Source: Hemileia vastatrix
Lineage: Eukaryota > Basidiomycota > Pucciniomycetes > Pucciniales > Zaghouaniaceae
NCBI GenBank assembly: GCA_030280995.1
Contig: JASXTE010000015.1
Coordinates: 6,249,001 to 6,313,000, forward strand
Length of the DNA: 64,000 nt
Direction of reading: 5' to 3'
The notes beneath the pieces were generated by a model. It saw nothing but the letters and a program-made list of their open reading frames with translations. It ran no database searches and was not told the origin of the DNA. This document shows, one piece after another, positions 47,501 to 60,864 of the stretch. Position 1 is the stretch's first letter; each line of letters starts with the position of its first letter. A program made the translations under genes and the position numbers.

Positions 47501-50500
47501 CTTGCACCCTGGATATTCTTCATGATAAAAGTGTCCAGCACAAGTTTTGCCAAACTTGTGCTGGACACTTTTGGTTGCATGCCGTCAGACGCAATCAATT
47601 CTTTTTATGGAAATGAGACTTAATTATCACTCCATCATTGCACTGAAAGTAGTTTTACATAGACAAATTGTCCCCTGGAAGTTTTTCCAAACCTAAGTTA
47701 GACAATTTTTTCCTTTGGTAAAAAGTAAATTTGATCCATTTTAATCTATGATGGTGCCCATTTTTTCTGAAGCCTCTACTGGCTCATGATAGCAGAAATT
47801 ATACTTAATATCTTTATTTCATGTTTGATCTCTTTAATTTTAATCTTACCCTTTTATTTATCCTTTGGCTTTTAAATATCAATTTTATTTTGGTAAAACT
47901 GATAACTTTCACATTTTTTTATATTTATTATATTATATTATTAAAGTTGTAAAATCATCCAGTGTACATTCATTACACATTTTTTTGCTATACTGAAAAT
48001 ATTAATAATATAATGGTGACTAAAAAATGATCAAATAATAAATATGAATGACACAGAAAGATCAAATACCCATAGACATTTTTAAAATGAATATAAGATT
48101 AACTGAAGAAGACTTGCACCCTAGCTACTCTCCATCATAAAAGTGTCCAGCACAATTTCAGCTGAGCTTGTGCTGGACACTTTTGGTTGCATGCAGTCAG
48201 ATGGGATAAATTTACTCAATGGAAGTTAAAATGAATTTTTTCTCAATCATTGCACAAGAAGTAGCTTTATACTGCTATACTATCCTCCTGATTTTTTTGA
48301 AAACATCAGGTGGACACTTTTATTAATTTAAAAAAAAAGAAAAAATATTCCAAATCTAGAACTGGTGGTGCAAATTTGGTCTGAAAACTCAAATTATCTT
48401 TGATGGCAGAAATTTTATTTGAATGTTTAATTTCATATTTAATCACTTTTATTTTACTTTTTTATTCCTGTTTTTGCTTTCAAATATCAATTTATTTTTT
48501 GTAAAACTAATAACTTTCATATTATTTTTACTTTTATTTAATAAGATTATGAAAGATGTAGCATCTCCCAGTATGCATTTGGCTTACAAATTTTTTCAAT
48601 ACTAATAACATTGATATTATAATGGTGAAAAACAATGAATCAAATGATAAATATGAATGACACAGTAAGATCATATACAAGTGGATTTGTTTATAAGGAA
48701 TACCTGATGAACTGAAGAAGACCTGCACCCTAGATACTCACCATCATAAAAGTGTCCAGCATAAGTTCGGCCAAACTTGTGCTGGACACTTTTGGTTGCA
48801 TGCAGTCAGATGGGATAAATTACTCTATGGAAATGAAAATGACATTTTGCTTAATCATTGCAGAATAAGTAGTTTGATATTGCCAAAATGTCCTCCTGAT
48901 GAATTTTCAAAACTCATCAGGACACTTTCTTTGGTTTAACAAAAAAGAAAATATAGTGCAAGTTTAGCCCTGGTGGTGCACATTTGATCTTACACCTCTA
49001 CTTGTTATTGATAGTGGGAATTTTTCCTTAGATTTTTTTTCTTATTTTATCCCTTTTATTTTACTTTTTTTTTGCTCATATTGCTTTGGATATCAATTTT
49101 TAATTTTTAAAATAAATAATTTTCATACTTTTATACCTTTATTTAATAATATATGATTAAAGGTGGAACACCACCTGGTATGCATTTTTCACACAAGTTA
49201 TTACTATAGTAATAACGTTAACAATATAATGATGACAAAAAATTAATCAAATGGTTAATTTAAATGACACAGAAAGATCAAATTCCAGTCGAAACGTTTA
49301 TAAGAAATCCCATTTGAGTTTAAGAAGATTTGCTGTATGCCTACTCTCAATTATAAAAGTGTCCAGCACAAGTTCGGCCAAACTTGTGCTGGACACTTTT
49401 GGTTTCATGAAGTCATATGAGATAAATTCTCTCTATGGCAATAAAAAATGATATTTCACTCAATTATTGAAGTAAAGAATGTTTAATATTGTGAAATTGT
49501 CCCCTGGAAGTCTGTCCAAACCTCAGGTCAAAATTTGTTAGCTATACATAAAAGTAAGTTTAGACCAAGTCTTGACCTAGGGGTCCCCAACTGTCCCAAC
49601 ACCACTTCTGGCTCTTGATAGTAAAAATTTTACTTGTATTTTTTATTTCATATTTGATCCCATTTATTTTCATTTTACTTTTCTATTACTCTTTTTAATT
49701 TTAAATATCAATTTATTTTTTTAAAAACTAAACATATTCATATTTTTTTAACTTTATATAATAATATTATTAAAGTTGTAACATCACCAATTTTGCATTT
49801 GGCATGCAGGTTTTTGCTATACTAGAAACATTAATAATATATATGGTGACAAAAAATTAATTATAAGATAAATATGAATGATAAAAAAAAGTTAAAAACC
49901 CAATAGAAATGTGAAAAACAAAAAACTGATGTACTGAGAAACACTTCCTCCCTAGTTACTCTCCATCATAAAAGTGTCCAGCACAAGTTCGGCCGAACTT
50001 GTGCTGGACACTTTTGTTCAGGTGCAGTCAGACGGGATCAATTCTCTCTGTGGAAATTAAATTTAAAAAAAATGCTAAATAATTACATTAGAAGTAGTTT
50101 GGTATGGCTGAATTATCCACCTTGAGTTTTTCCGAACCTCAGGTGAAAAAATTTTTATCTTTAAAAAAAATAAAATTTTATCAAATTTAGCCCTGATGGC
50201 ACCCATTTGTTTCAACACCTCTACTGGCTCTTGAAGGCAGGAATTTTTCTTGAATTTTTCTTTTTCATATTTGATCTCTTTTACTTTAATTTTTTATCAC
50301 TCATGTTACATTTGGATATTAATTTATAATTTTTGAAAAGAAATCATTTTCATATTTTTTTAAAAATTTTTAATAATATTATAAAAGGTGTAATATAACA
50401 TGGCATGCATTTGGCGCACAAGTTTTTTCTGTACTAATTAAATTAATAAAATTCTAATGACAAAAAATTAATCAGATAATAAAATATGAATAACACAGAA

Positions 50501-53500
50501 AGATCAAATACCATTTGACATGTTTTAAAAAAATAACAGTTGCACTGAATAAGACCTGCACCCTAGCTACTCTCCATCATAAAAGTGTCCAGCACAAGTT
50601 TGGCCGAACTTGTGCTGGACACTTTTGGTCAGGTGCAGTCAGATGGGATCAATTCTCTCTATGGAAATGAAAAAAATTATTTGATAAGAAACTTCACTAG
50701 ATGTAGTTTGATATAGCTGAATTATCCACCTAGAGTTCATCCAAACCACAGGTACACAATTTTTTATCTTTAAAAAACAATCAATTAAGTACAATTTATT
50801 TCTGACGGCTCTCATTTGCTTCAACATCTCTACTAGCCTTTGATATTAGAAATAATACTTAGATTTCTTTTTTCATATTTGATTGCTTTAAATTAATTTT
50901 TTATTCCTCATATTGCTCTTAGATATCAATTAATAAATTTTAAAATAAATTATTTTAATATTTTTATACATTTTTTTAATAATATTATAAAATGTGTAAC
51001 ATCACTCAGTATGTATTTGGCACACAATTTTTTGCTATACTTATATAATTAATAATATAATTAAGACAAAAAATTAATCAAACAATATGTATGAGTGAGG
51101 CACAAAGATAAAATACCAGTAGACATGTTTGTAAGAAATACCAGATGAACTGAAGAATAATTCTACCCCAGCCGCTCTTCATCATAGAAGTGTCCAGCAC
51201 AAGTTCAGCCAAACTTGTGCTGGACACTTTTGGTCATGTGCAGTCAGATGGGATCAATTCTCTGTAGGGCAACAAAAAAATTTTTTTATCAAATTTCACT
51301 AGAAGTAGTTTGGTTTAGCTGAATCATCCACCTGTTGTTCTGCCCAATATCAGGTGTATAATTTTTTATCTATAAAGAAAAGGTCACTTATTACAATTAA
51401 GCCCTGATGGCTCCCATTTGCTTTAACACTTCTACTGGCTCTTGATAGCAGGAATTTTACCAGTATTTTTTTCATATTTTAACTCTTTGACTTTTATTTT
51501 ACTCTTTTATTCCTCTTTTTATTTTTAAATTTCAATTTAGTTTTTGTAAAACTATTCATTTCCATTTTTTATTTACATCTATTTTAAAAAATTATTGAAG
51601 GTATAAATTTACATTCTATGCATTTGGCACACAGGTGTTTGCTATACTAATAACATTAATAATATAATGGTGATAAAATATTAATCAGATGATAAATATG
51701 AAAGATACAGACTGATCAAATACCAGTAGACAAGTTTATGAGAAATACAAGATGAACCAACTGAAGAAAATTTCCACCCAAGCTACTCTCCATCATAAAA
51801 GTGTCCAGCACAAGTTCGGCCGAACTTGTGCTGGACACTTTTAGTCACGTGCAGTCAGATGGGATCAATTCTCTATATGGCAACAAAAAAACATTTTTTT
51901 ATTAAACTTCACTACAAGCAGTTTTGTTTAGCTGAATCATCCACCTGTTGTTCTTCCCAACCTCAGGTGTATAATTTTTTATTTTTAAAAAAAAGGTCAC
52001 TTATTACAATTTAGCCCTGATGGCTCCCATTTTTTTCAACACTTCTACTGGCTCTTGAGAGCTAGAATTTTACTAGTATTTTGTTTTTCATAATTGATCT
52101 CTTTGAGATTAATTTTACCTTTTTATCCCTCATATTGCTTTTGTATATCAATTTATATTTTGTAAAACAAATCATTTTCATATTTTTTTACCTTTATTTA
52201 ATAATATTATAAAAAGTGTAACATCACCCGGTATGCATTTGGCACACGGGTTTTTGCTATACTTATAATATTAATAATATAATGGTGACAATAAATTAAT
52301 CAAATGATATATATGAGTGAGGCACAAAGATCAAGTACCAATGGACATATTTATAAGAAATACCAGATTAACTGAAGAAAAATTCTACCCTAGCTACTCT
52401 TCGTCATAAATGTGAAAAATTCTACCCTAGCTACTCTTCGTCATAAATGTGTCCAGCACAAGTTTGGCCGAACTTGTGCTGGACACTTTTTGTCACATGC
52501 AGTCTGGTGTGATCAATTCTCTCTCAATCATTGAACTAGAAGTTGTTTGATATGGATAAATGGTTATGCTGAAGTTTTTTTAAACCTCAGATTGGCACTC
52601 TTTTGTTTTTCAAAAAAGCAATTATAGTCCAAGTTTAGCCTCACTGGTGGACATTTGCCCCAACATGTCTACTTGCTCTTGATGGCAGTATATTTATTTT
52701 AATTTTTTATTTCATATTTGATTCCTTTAATTTTACCTTTTTATCCCTCATATTGCTTTTGTATATCAATTTATTTTTTTTAAAACAAATCATTTTCATT
52801 TTTTTTACCTTTATTTAATAATATTTTAAAAGGTGTAACATCACCTGGTATGCATTTGGCACACGAGTTTTTGCTATACTTATAATATTAAAACATAATG
52901 GTGACAAAAAATCAATCAAATGATAAATATGAGTGAGGCACAAAGATCAAATACCAGTGGACATGTTTATAAGAAATACCAGATGAACTGAAGAAAAATT
53001 CCACCCTAGCTAACCTCCATCATAAAAGTTTCCATCACAAGTTTGGCTGAACTTGTGCTGGACACTTTTGGTCACATGCAGTCTGATGTGATCAATTCTC
53101 TCTATTGCAATGAAGATGAATTTTTCTTCAATAATTGCACTAGAAGTTGTTTGATATGGCAAAATTGTCATCCTGAAGTTTTGGTAAAGCTAAAGTGGAT
53201 TTTTTTTTATTTTTACAAAAAAGAAATTATAGTCCAAGTTTAGTGCCACTGGTGGGTGTTCACCCCATCATGTCTACTTGCTCTTGATGGGAGGAATTTC
53301 ACTTTAATTTTTTATTTCATATTTGATCCCTTTTATTTTACCTTTTTATCCCTCATATTGCTTTTGGATATCAATTTATTTTTTGTAAAAAAAATCATTT
53401 TCATATTTTTTTACCTTTATTTAATAATATTATAAAAGGTGTAACATCACCCAGTATGCATTTGGCACACGAGTTTTTGCTATATATATAATATTAATAA

Positions 53501-53570
53501 CATAATGGTGACAAAAATCAATCAAATGATAAATATGAGTGAGGCACAAAGGTCAAATACCAATTAATCA
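44594..53570. repeat. Satellite array 2, palindrome-centred units
   Basis: Collinear with array 1 unit by unit, with about two extra units at its right end (cores near 46320, 46925, 47530, 48140, 48750, 49355, 49975, 50585, 51190, 51800, 52455 and 53035). The shorter diverged units lie at 44900-45900. Three units have a 46-bp perfect palindrome (46314-46359, 49970-50015, 51797-51842). A 36-37-bp direct duplication sits at 52376-52450. Non-coding. Confidence 0.88.
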
Positions 53571-54170
53571 ATAGTTCTTTTTAATATTATAAATTTTTTG
53601 ATTAAATAAAATGGTAATAATGAATTATATTTTTCATCCACAATTCCACTCTAATGATTCCCACTGCACAAAAAGAGTTCACTTGGTCCTTTCTTTACTG
53701 CTTGTGCATATATTTTATTGCCCACAGTACTACAATTTTTTGTAGTGATTATCCCACATCTGATTCAGGAATATTATTAAACAATATAAGTTTTTTTTAA
53801 AAAAGACCTTATCATATCCAATATTCCACAAAAAATACAACCTGTTTTTGTATTAAAGCTCGTTAATTATTAAGAAATTGTTAAAATAATTAGATTAGAC
53901 CCTGGCACAGCTAGATCCATACCAACCGACCTAAAGTCTTTACAATATTAAAAACAATTAAATAAAATTATGATATCATACTTAATTATGGGCACCAACC
54001 ATAATTCAGCACTTCTCATTTGCTCTGCTACAAAATGAGTGCATGTAGCATTTTTCTAACGTCGGACTGTTTTTCTTCCTTCCCTCACACCTTTAGTCCA
54101 GAATGAAATTTAGTATGAGTTTTGGTCAAAATGGTTTGCCAGTGTTATCTGTATGCAATATGAATTCATA
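53571..54170. other. Spacer after array 2, nothing recognised
   Basis: AT-rich, no supported gene or repeat. Confidence 0.45.
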
Positions 54171-54545
54171 TTGCATATTTCTATTTATGCATAAAATATA
54201 CTTGTTAAGCATCATTTTTTTGCATTTTTCAATCATTATGCATATTTATGCATATTCATATGCATATTCATTATAAAGATTTATATGCATATTAATATAT
54301 TTTATTCATATACATATATGCACCTTTTTTTTGCATATTCAATATGCATATTTTTAATGCATATTCAATATGCATATTTTTATGCATATTTTTATGCATA
54401 TTTTTTATGCATAATCACTATGCATATTTATTCTTTATAGTCATTATGCATATACTTTGGATAGGCAATTCACATATATTTTTAGCATGCAATAAGTATC
54501 CACCATGCAAATTCAAATGCATATGCATCTATATCATACACGCAA
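54171..54545. repeat. TATGCATA-type low-complexity repeat
   Basis: Dozens of ATGCATAT and GCATATTC variants in irregular spacing. Confidence 0.7.
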
Positions 54546-56078
54546 AATATATTCAAGTTTAATATTGAATACTAAGGTATGCTAAGTGATGTTGTTCAAC
54601 CTTTTGCCAAACCTGAGATTAACTGATGTTCAATGTGGTTCTTAAGCTCTGCTCAAGGAGGGATTGTTCTGGATTCAATCTGTGACAGTTTATTTTTTCA
54701 ATGTTTTTTCATCAGATTTAAAAACATCTTTCTGAAAGTTTCAGGATGGTTTCCCAACAGTATGCTGAAAAATTCATAATAGTTTCAAAAAGAGGGAACT
54801 GCTAGCAGTTCACCCCCAGATTTCCTGTGGTGATTGACTTCATTATATGCACTAATTTCATTAACAACCTCAAGATTGGCATCTATGATTTACTACCACA
54901 CTTAAATTTTCCTAATTGGTCAAGTATTTGCCTGTGTAAGCACTTTCTAAGGGAGTGTATTTAGTTACCCCACATTTCACATCCTTTTTGGGTTTCTCAG
55001 ATGTTTCTCTGTCAATATTGGTCAAAATTGAATGGGGATTTCAAATAGTAATTTGGAATAATTATACCCTTCATTTCTACTGTTAAAACTCTTAATAGTG
55101 TGTTATATTTATTGTTATTCATTCCTTTTTTAACATTTTATTTTAAGGTATTACATGCATATACTCTCTTTTTGGCTTATTCTTTTATTTTGATGTATTG
55201 TCCCTATTACTCCAGAATTTAAGCAGGTGATATCATTCAAATTGTTTTTTTGGTCATTCCTTATGTTTTTGGGAAGTTTTATTAGCTCTATTTTGGCGCA
55301 ATTGGCCATGTATAGGATTTTCAAATCAGGGGAGCATATTGGAGAATTATTGCGTATAAAAGGAGGGGGTTTTTGGTCTTATATTCTACATTTTTTATAA
55401 TTAAAATAAAAAAACATAACCATTAAAATTACAATATATTTCATTAATACTTTTTAAAGTCTTTGAATATTGTTTTGATTATTAAATCTATTTTTCTACC
55501 AACTATAAGATTATAACCCATTTATAATTAGTGAGATTAAAATTACTGAGACCCTTACATTGAGTTATATTTTAATACTTATTGGATTTGTACTGCAGTA
55601 TTCATATAGGACCATTAAAATCTTATAGAAAATAGACTAATCAAGCTATTCATGTCCCTGTACTTGAACTTAGCCTGAAAAAAATAAATAATGGCAATTA
55701 TCAGGGGTGATGGTTCTGGCACTATGCAGTAAAAAGTACATACAGCATGTTTTGTGCATAAAAGAAACTGTGGGAAGAGTTTCCTAGCAATTTTAGAACA
55801 AAAAACTGAAAATGAATGGTACTAGTGACAAATCTTCAGTGTTTTTGTACAAGTTTTAAGTTTTTTTGAAAATAATCCACCAGGATATGTCAGATTGGGT
55901 ACAAAAACTACACAAAGTTATAAAACAATTTATTTAGCACTTAGAGAATTTGAAGTAGCCTAAAGATTAGTACGGAGCCACGTTCTATTTAAGGAATGTA
56001 TTGAAAGGTTATTATAAATTATTGGAAGGCCAATCTAAATTTATATAATTTCTATATTAAAAAATGGATTTTATTTTT
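54546..56078. other. Spacer holding the right inverted-pair member
   Basis: 54781-54816 is the partner of 44341-44376. The remainder shows no supported gene; GTATAAAAGGAGG near 55354 resembles a TATA box but has no open frame downstream. Confidence 0.4.
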
Positions 56079-56864
56079 CAGGATGGTCTCTTGGTCTAAA
56101 AGGTTCTAATGGAGGTTCAACAGCGATGGTAGGTGTATCTTGAAGATTTAAAGTTCAAGGTACATAGAAATATATCTTAATTTAAATTACTCAAATTAAA
56201 AGGTAAAAATTTATAATTATTATTATTACTACTGAATTAGAAAATATGTAATGTAAGTACTAAAAATAATAGATAGGAGTAATAAATATTTTATAGGTTT
56301 TTAACTATAATAATTAAAGATATAAATAAAGGATGATCCTAAAACAACAAAAAGGGGAGGTCTTATATAGGCAAAAGAAAGAGAAATCATGGAGTTAAAA
56401 TCCTATATACAGGAGTATGAGAGAAGAAAAATATAATTCCAGAAAAAATATTTCAAATATTAAAATTGTTCTATGAATAATGTATGTAAAATAAGTTTTT
56501 TTCTGTATATGTCAAAATAAATTGATTTATTTAAAAATTACTGTAAGTGTAACTTTTAAATAAGTAATTTGAATTCTTTGTATACATTTTTTTTATTTTA
56601 ATATTCATTTTTATGTTAATATTAATTTTTATTCATTTTAAAATGTCATGGAGCAGAGTGTTAAGAAATAAAAAATATAAGGGACATTTAATATTAATTT
56701 TTAAATATATACTAAATTTTCTTTTTGTAACTAGTTAATTTATTACAAATAATTTTAAATTAAAAATATTATAATTAATAGTAATATAAGAAATAAAAAG
56801 GCATGGATTCATCCCAGTAAATAATTAATTATTTCACTGGGTAAGTCTAGCAACCTGGCTGACA
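56079..56864 (-). repeat. Solo LTR, family A-like
   Basis: It starts TGTCAGCCAGGTTGC at 56864 on the minus strand and ends near CCATCCTGA at about 56079. Matches to LTR A include the first 60 bases, the GCCTATATAAG promoter block and the AGACCAAGAG region close to the end. No element interior flanks it, so it is a solo LTR. The left end is approximate. Confidence 0.65.
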
Positions 56865-58490
56865 GTATTTATGTTAAAAAGCAGGTCAATTTTATCAGTC
56901 CAAATTAAACAAGCATTTAACGGTCAAGAAATGAAATTATAGGCTTGAATGTGCATGGAAGTAAAGTTTAAGACTTTTATGAACCTTTGTAAACTTTCAG
57001 GGAGTCTTTAATATTTTTCTACTATTTTTAGTAATTTTATAAAGTATTTTTGATTATTTTTAATTTCTTATAATTAACTTAACTTCAATTGTTTTTAATT
57101 AGATGAATAGGGATGTGGGGTCTACAAAAATTAATTGGCAATATAAAAGTGAAATAGGTCTATCATCCGTAATTTTTATAAATTCTTTATTAAGTTTTTA
57201 GGGTTCTACTTGAGTCTGGAGGTTTGTACAAGCTCCTTAAAAACTCCAGGATGCTCCAGGCAGGCAAAATAGGGCATGTTGTATACAATAGAATAGTACT
57301 AGCTATATGCATTGAACAAGGGAGTTGGAGAAAAACCAGAGAGAAAACCCCTGCCATTTTATAAAAATACAAGTGAGATTTACTTGCTAGTAAAATTGAG
57401 TCTTGTTTGATGAAGCTTCTTTCCAACACACTTGACTGCTTGATGAGCCAGGAAAGTAGTCCCCAGACAGACTACCAGACTAAAGAGCTGAAATGTAGAC
57501 AAATGGCCACACAAGAGAAATAAATGATACTTGATTTAGGTTTCAAATCTACACCAGAGACAGCAATAATACTTGATTTAGCTTTCAAGACTATACCTGA
57601 GAAACAGTTAAAATAGTTGAGTTCAAGTAAGAACTAAACTTTTTACAAACCAGTTAAACAAACATAAAGAATGAAGTCAGAGATTCAGATATCTCAAATG
57701 GTAGATGATCACTTCTAGCTTTCTTCAACTACCTCACATGCAGACCCGCTAACCAGATCCCCAGCTTGATCCAGATCTACCATTTATCTACATGCATGAA
57801 ATAGTCTCTAGAAACTTTACCACTTGCAAGTGGGCAGGCCTCTATTCTTAGAAAAGCGTTCTTTGAGGCGGGGGGGCCATTAGTAAGCAGGAAGCTGCTT
57901 CTAGGCCAGAAAATGCCCAAAAACAACCAAACAACCTCTAAAACCATAAAACAACACAACTACTCATCGAAAACAGCTAATTACACATAAAACACACCAA
58001 AATTATGAGAAAAGAAAGGACAATAAGCTGAGACATAATAAATTACCCTAACGTAAGCCTAAAAAAATACAAGTAAACACCTAAATAATAACAAAAAAAC
58101 TATACTAAGCATCATTACCCCAACTATACCCTCATACCAAATACCCCCAAATACACTTTACAAAGGCCTATGCATCTTTGTAAAACCATATCCTCCCTCA
58201 AATCTAGAATTTCCTTCTTATACATCCTCACAAAACATACCATTCAGCATCTTAACAAACCTTATTCCTCTCTTTCACCAGATCCTGTCCCATCCTAAGT
58301 TAAATTCTGAACCAGTAATCCAAGCTTCTTCTTTTGTGACTTCTCTTCTACAATTACTTTAAATTCCATCTATCTCTGTAGAAAAAACCATTTTCTTCTG
58401 TTCCTGATTTCCAACTTTGATTGAAACAGCCTCCAACAATGAAAAGTGACATCCAGTTGAAAAGTTTTCCTGACTATAACCTTCTACCAG
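56865..58490. other. Spacer, less AT-rich from 57190, no gene supported
   Basis: 57190-58490 has more balanced base composition and short frames on the minus strand (57429-57190, 57959-57777), but nothing with recognisable protein features. Confidence 0.4.
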
Positions 58491-58497
58491 AATCAAA

Positions 58498-58720
58498 ATT
58501 TTTCTCATTTTATAGTCTTGGGGGACTCACACCCCTCATTTTAAAGTCTTAAGGGACTAACTGCCCTCAGTTGAAAGGCTTGGGGGACTCTAAAAATCCT
58601 CAGTTTATAACCTTAGGGGACTGATTGCCCTCACTTTATAACCTTGGGGGACTGACTGCCCTCAGTTTAAAGTCTTGGTGGACTCCAAAAATCCTCATTT
58701 TATAGTCTTGGGGGACTGAA
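58498..58720. repeat. Tandem repeat of about 33 bp, seven copies
   Basis: Consensus CCTCATTTTATAGTCTTGGG followed by GGACTGACTG. Copies alternate in the last few bases (ACTGCC, AAAAAT). An isolated further copy lies near 58915. Confidence 0.75.
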
Positions 58721-59177
58721 AAATACCTGAATTACAAAACCCAGAGCCAGAGATTAACCAGAAAATAAATTAGAGAAGTAACTTAATTTCTAGGTAACTG
58801 TATAAAGGGCTTCCAGCCCATCAGTCATCCCAAAACATAAATTTACAAAATTCAGAAGTTCCCTCTTGGATCATTATGCCTTTTAAATTCCACATCACAC
58901 TTCCTTCTATTCTTCAGTTTATATACTTGGGGGAGTTTACAAAAAAAAATCATGAAGTATTAACCCATTGAATCCAAACCCAAAAATCATCAAAGTCAAA
59001 ACATTTAAACCTTCCCTGAAGAACCTGAACAAACTGAAGATTTAAACCATTGGATTCAACACCAAATATCATCACAGCTAAAATATTAAACTTTCTTTAA
59101 CAAAAAAATAAAATGGTATTCCCCAGCCAATTGATGGGCTGATCTCCTGATACCTTACCCACATCCAAGTGCACCTT
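58721..59177. other. Spacer before B4
   Basis: No feature recognised. ACCTT at 59173-59177 would be the left half of the B4 target duplication. Confidence 0.4.
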
Positions 59178-60354
59178 TGTCAGCCTAAATATCTTTAGGA
59201 CTGAGTATTTCTTATGCTTAAAATAAGATAACTTTAAGTAGATTAAGCTTATATCTCAAAAATAAGGTTAAAATAATAATATATATTATTTTATTATATA
59301 TATATATAATTATTATTCTATTATATAACTTATAATAGTTTAAATAGCTTATCCATGGCCTAATAATATTTATTAAGGTGTTAATGGAGTCATAATATAC
59401 TTATCTTAAGTGATATGAAGTAATTATTGACATACATAAGCTTATATGTATACATAAATCTCATATTCAGTGAAATATGCAGTATATTATGTATATTTAG
59501 GTATATAAGTGGGTTTTAGCCCCTTAATAGCCTATAAACTTTGTTTTTCAGCTTATTTTAGGTCATATGGACGAAATCAGTGGACTCACAACGCCTACAG
59601 AAGCATAGACACCTATATCAGGCGCATACACCCAGTTTGGACAACTCAAATTACTTCCTTGGATGGTTATTAACAGATTTATGGGTTGGAAGGATGTTTC
59701 TGGGTTAATGTGGATGCTTGGGGATGTTATTGGGGGCTTGGACATTTTATTTGTTTCCTTTATATGCTTTTAGTTTCATTAAATCTCTTTTTGATTATAT
59801 ATTTTACCTGTTTCTTTATGGTATCCGCTTTTATCTGGATTTTCTATTTATGGTATGGATCAGTGTTATTATTAATAGTGATGGAGGGTCCCTACTGGAG
59901 GTCTGGGTGTTGAAACTGCTTGAAGTGGACGCCATGGGGAGGTGATGAGCCCTCACAGTGCTGTAATTGCCGGGGATAGCAGTGACATCATCTGGATTGA
60001 AGGTCTGTGCACTCAAGTGGATTCGGGAATAAGTAAGGAGGGATTTTGACGGTTATTTATCATCATTCAATTACTAAAACTCCAACAAAAACTACTATAC
60101 AATTATTAACCTTTGGAAATATATTATAAAGCCACTATAAATTGATTTTATCTTTATATAAGCTATAACTATATTTTATTCATCTATTTTCCACCACTAG
60201 CACCCACTTAAATCCAAGTATTGTGAGTTTGACTTGAGTATAACTATTTTATTAGTCTTCCCCTGAGGTTTAATCACTAAATCATTTATCAATAAGTAGT
60301 AGGAACATAAATAAACACTGTTATATCATACTAATATACTAGACTATACTGACA
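59178..60354 (+). repeat. 5' LTR of B4
   Basis: 1177 bp, starting TGTCAGCCTAAATATC and ending TATACTGACA. It contains TATATAAG at 59502-59509, a polypyrimidine-AG block near 59560, and a stop-free stretch (59686-59913 and 59718-59945 in two frames) encoding Trp/Phe/Leu-rich residues. Confidence 0.85.
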
Positions 60355-60864
60355 ATTGGGGGTCTTTCCTTATATTTTACTTATTATTTAGTATAAGCCT
60401 TGGGACCTGATTTTTACCTTAGTACATCTCAAAATAAACCAAATATTTGGGTATGCTGCATATTAGTGGGTCATCATAACTTATTGATTGCGGAAAAGAT
60501 TCCTTAAAATAATTGTACTAATTTTTTATCATAAAAATTAGATATTTGCAGTAGTAACTGTACCCAATATAAACCCAATTTCACTTGGTATTTGGACACC
60601 AATATAACACCCAATTAAATTGGTATTTGGCTAAAGCTTGGTAAGCTAATTATTCACCCTTATAGAGGTCTAGTTAAATTTATTATTATATTTTTAACAG
60701 ATTTTTTCGAATTTTTCTTACATTTTATTTAAATAAATAAAGATATAAATTCAGGGTAGGCTCCATTGCTTTTTTATTAGTAATATAATTGCTAATATCT
60801 TTTGTCTACTAATTCCATTGATTTTTTTCTTTTGTAGATGTAAAATATTGTCATTCTTAACAAT
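60355..60864 (+). other. 5' leader of B4 with primer-site-like block
   Basis: ATTGGGGGTCTTTCC at 60355-60369. The rest is non-coding. CCAATTAAATTGG and CACTTGGTATTTGG blocks could form local hairpins. Confidence 0.55.

Noticed and set aside
55354..55370. TATAAAAGGAGG as a gene promoter
   Set aside because: No open frame or conserved sequence downstream.
57190..57959. Possible host gene in the less AT-rich spacer
   Set aside because: Only short frames without recognisable motifs; splice structure could not be supported.
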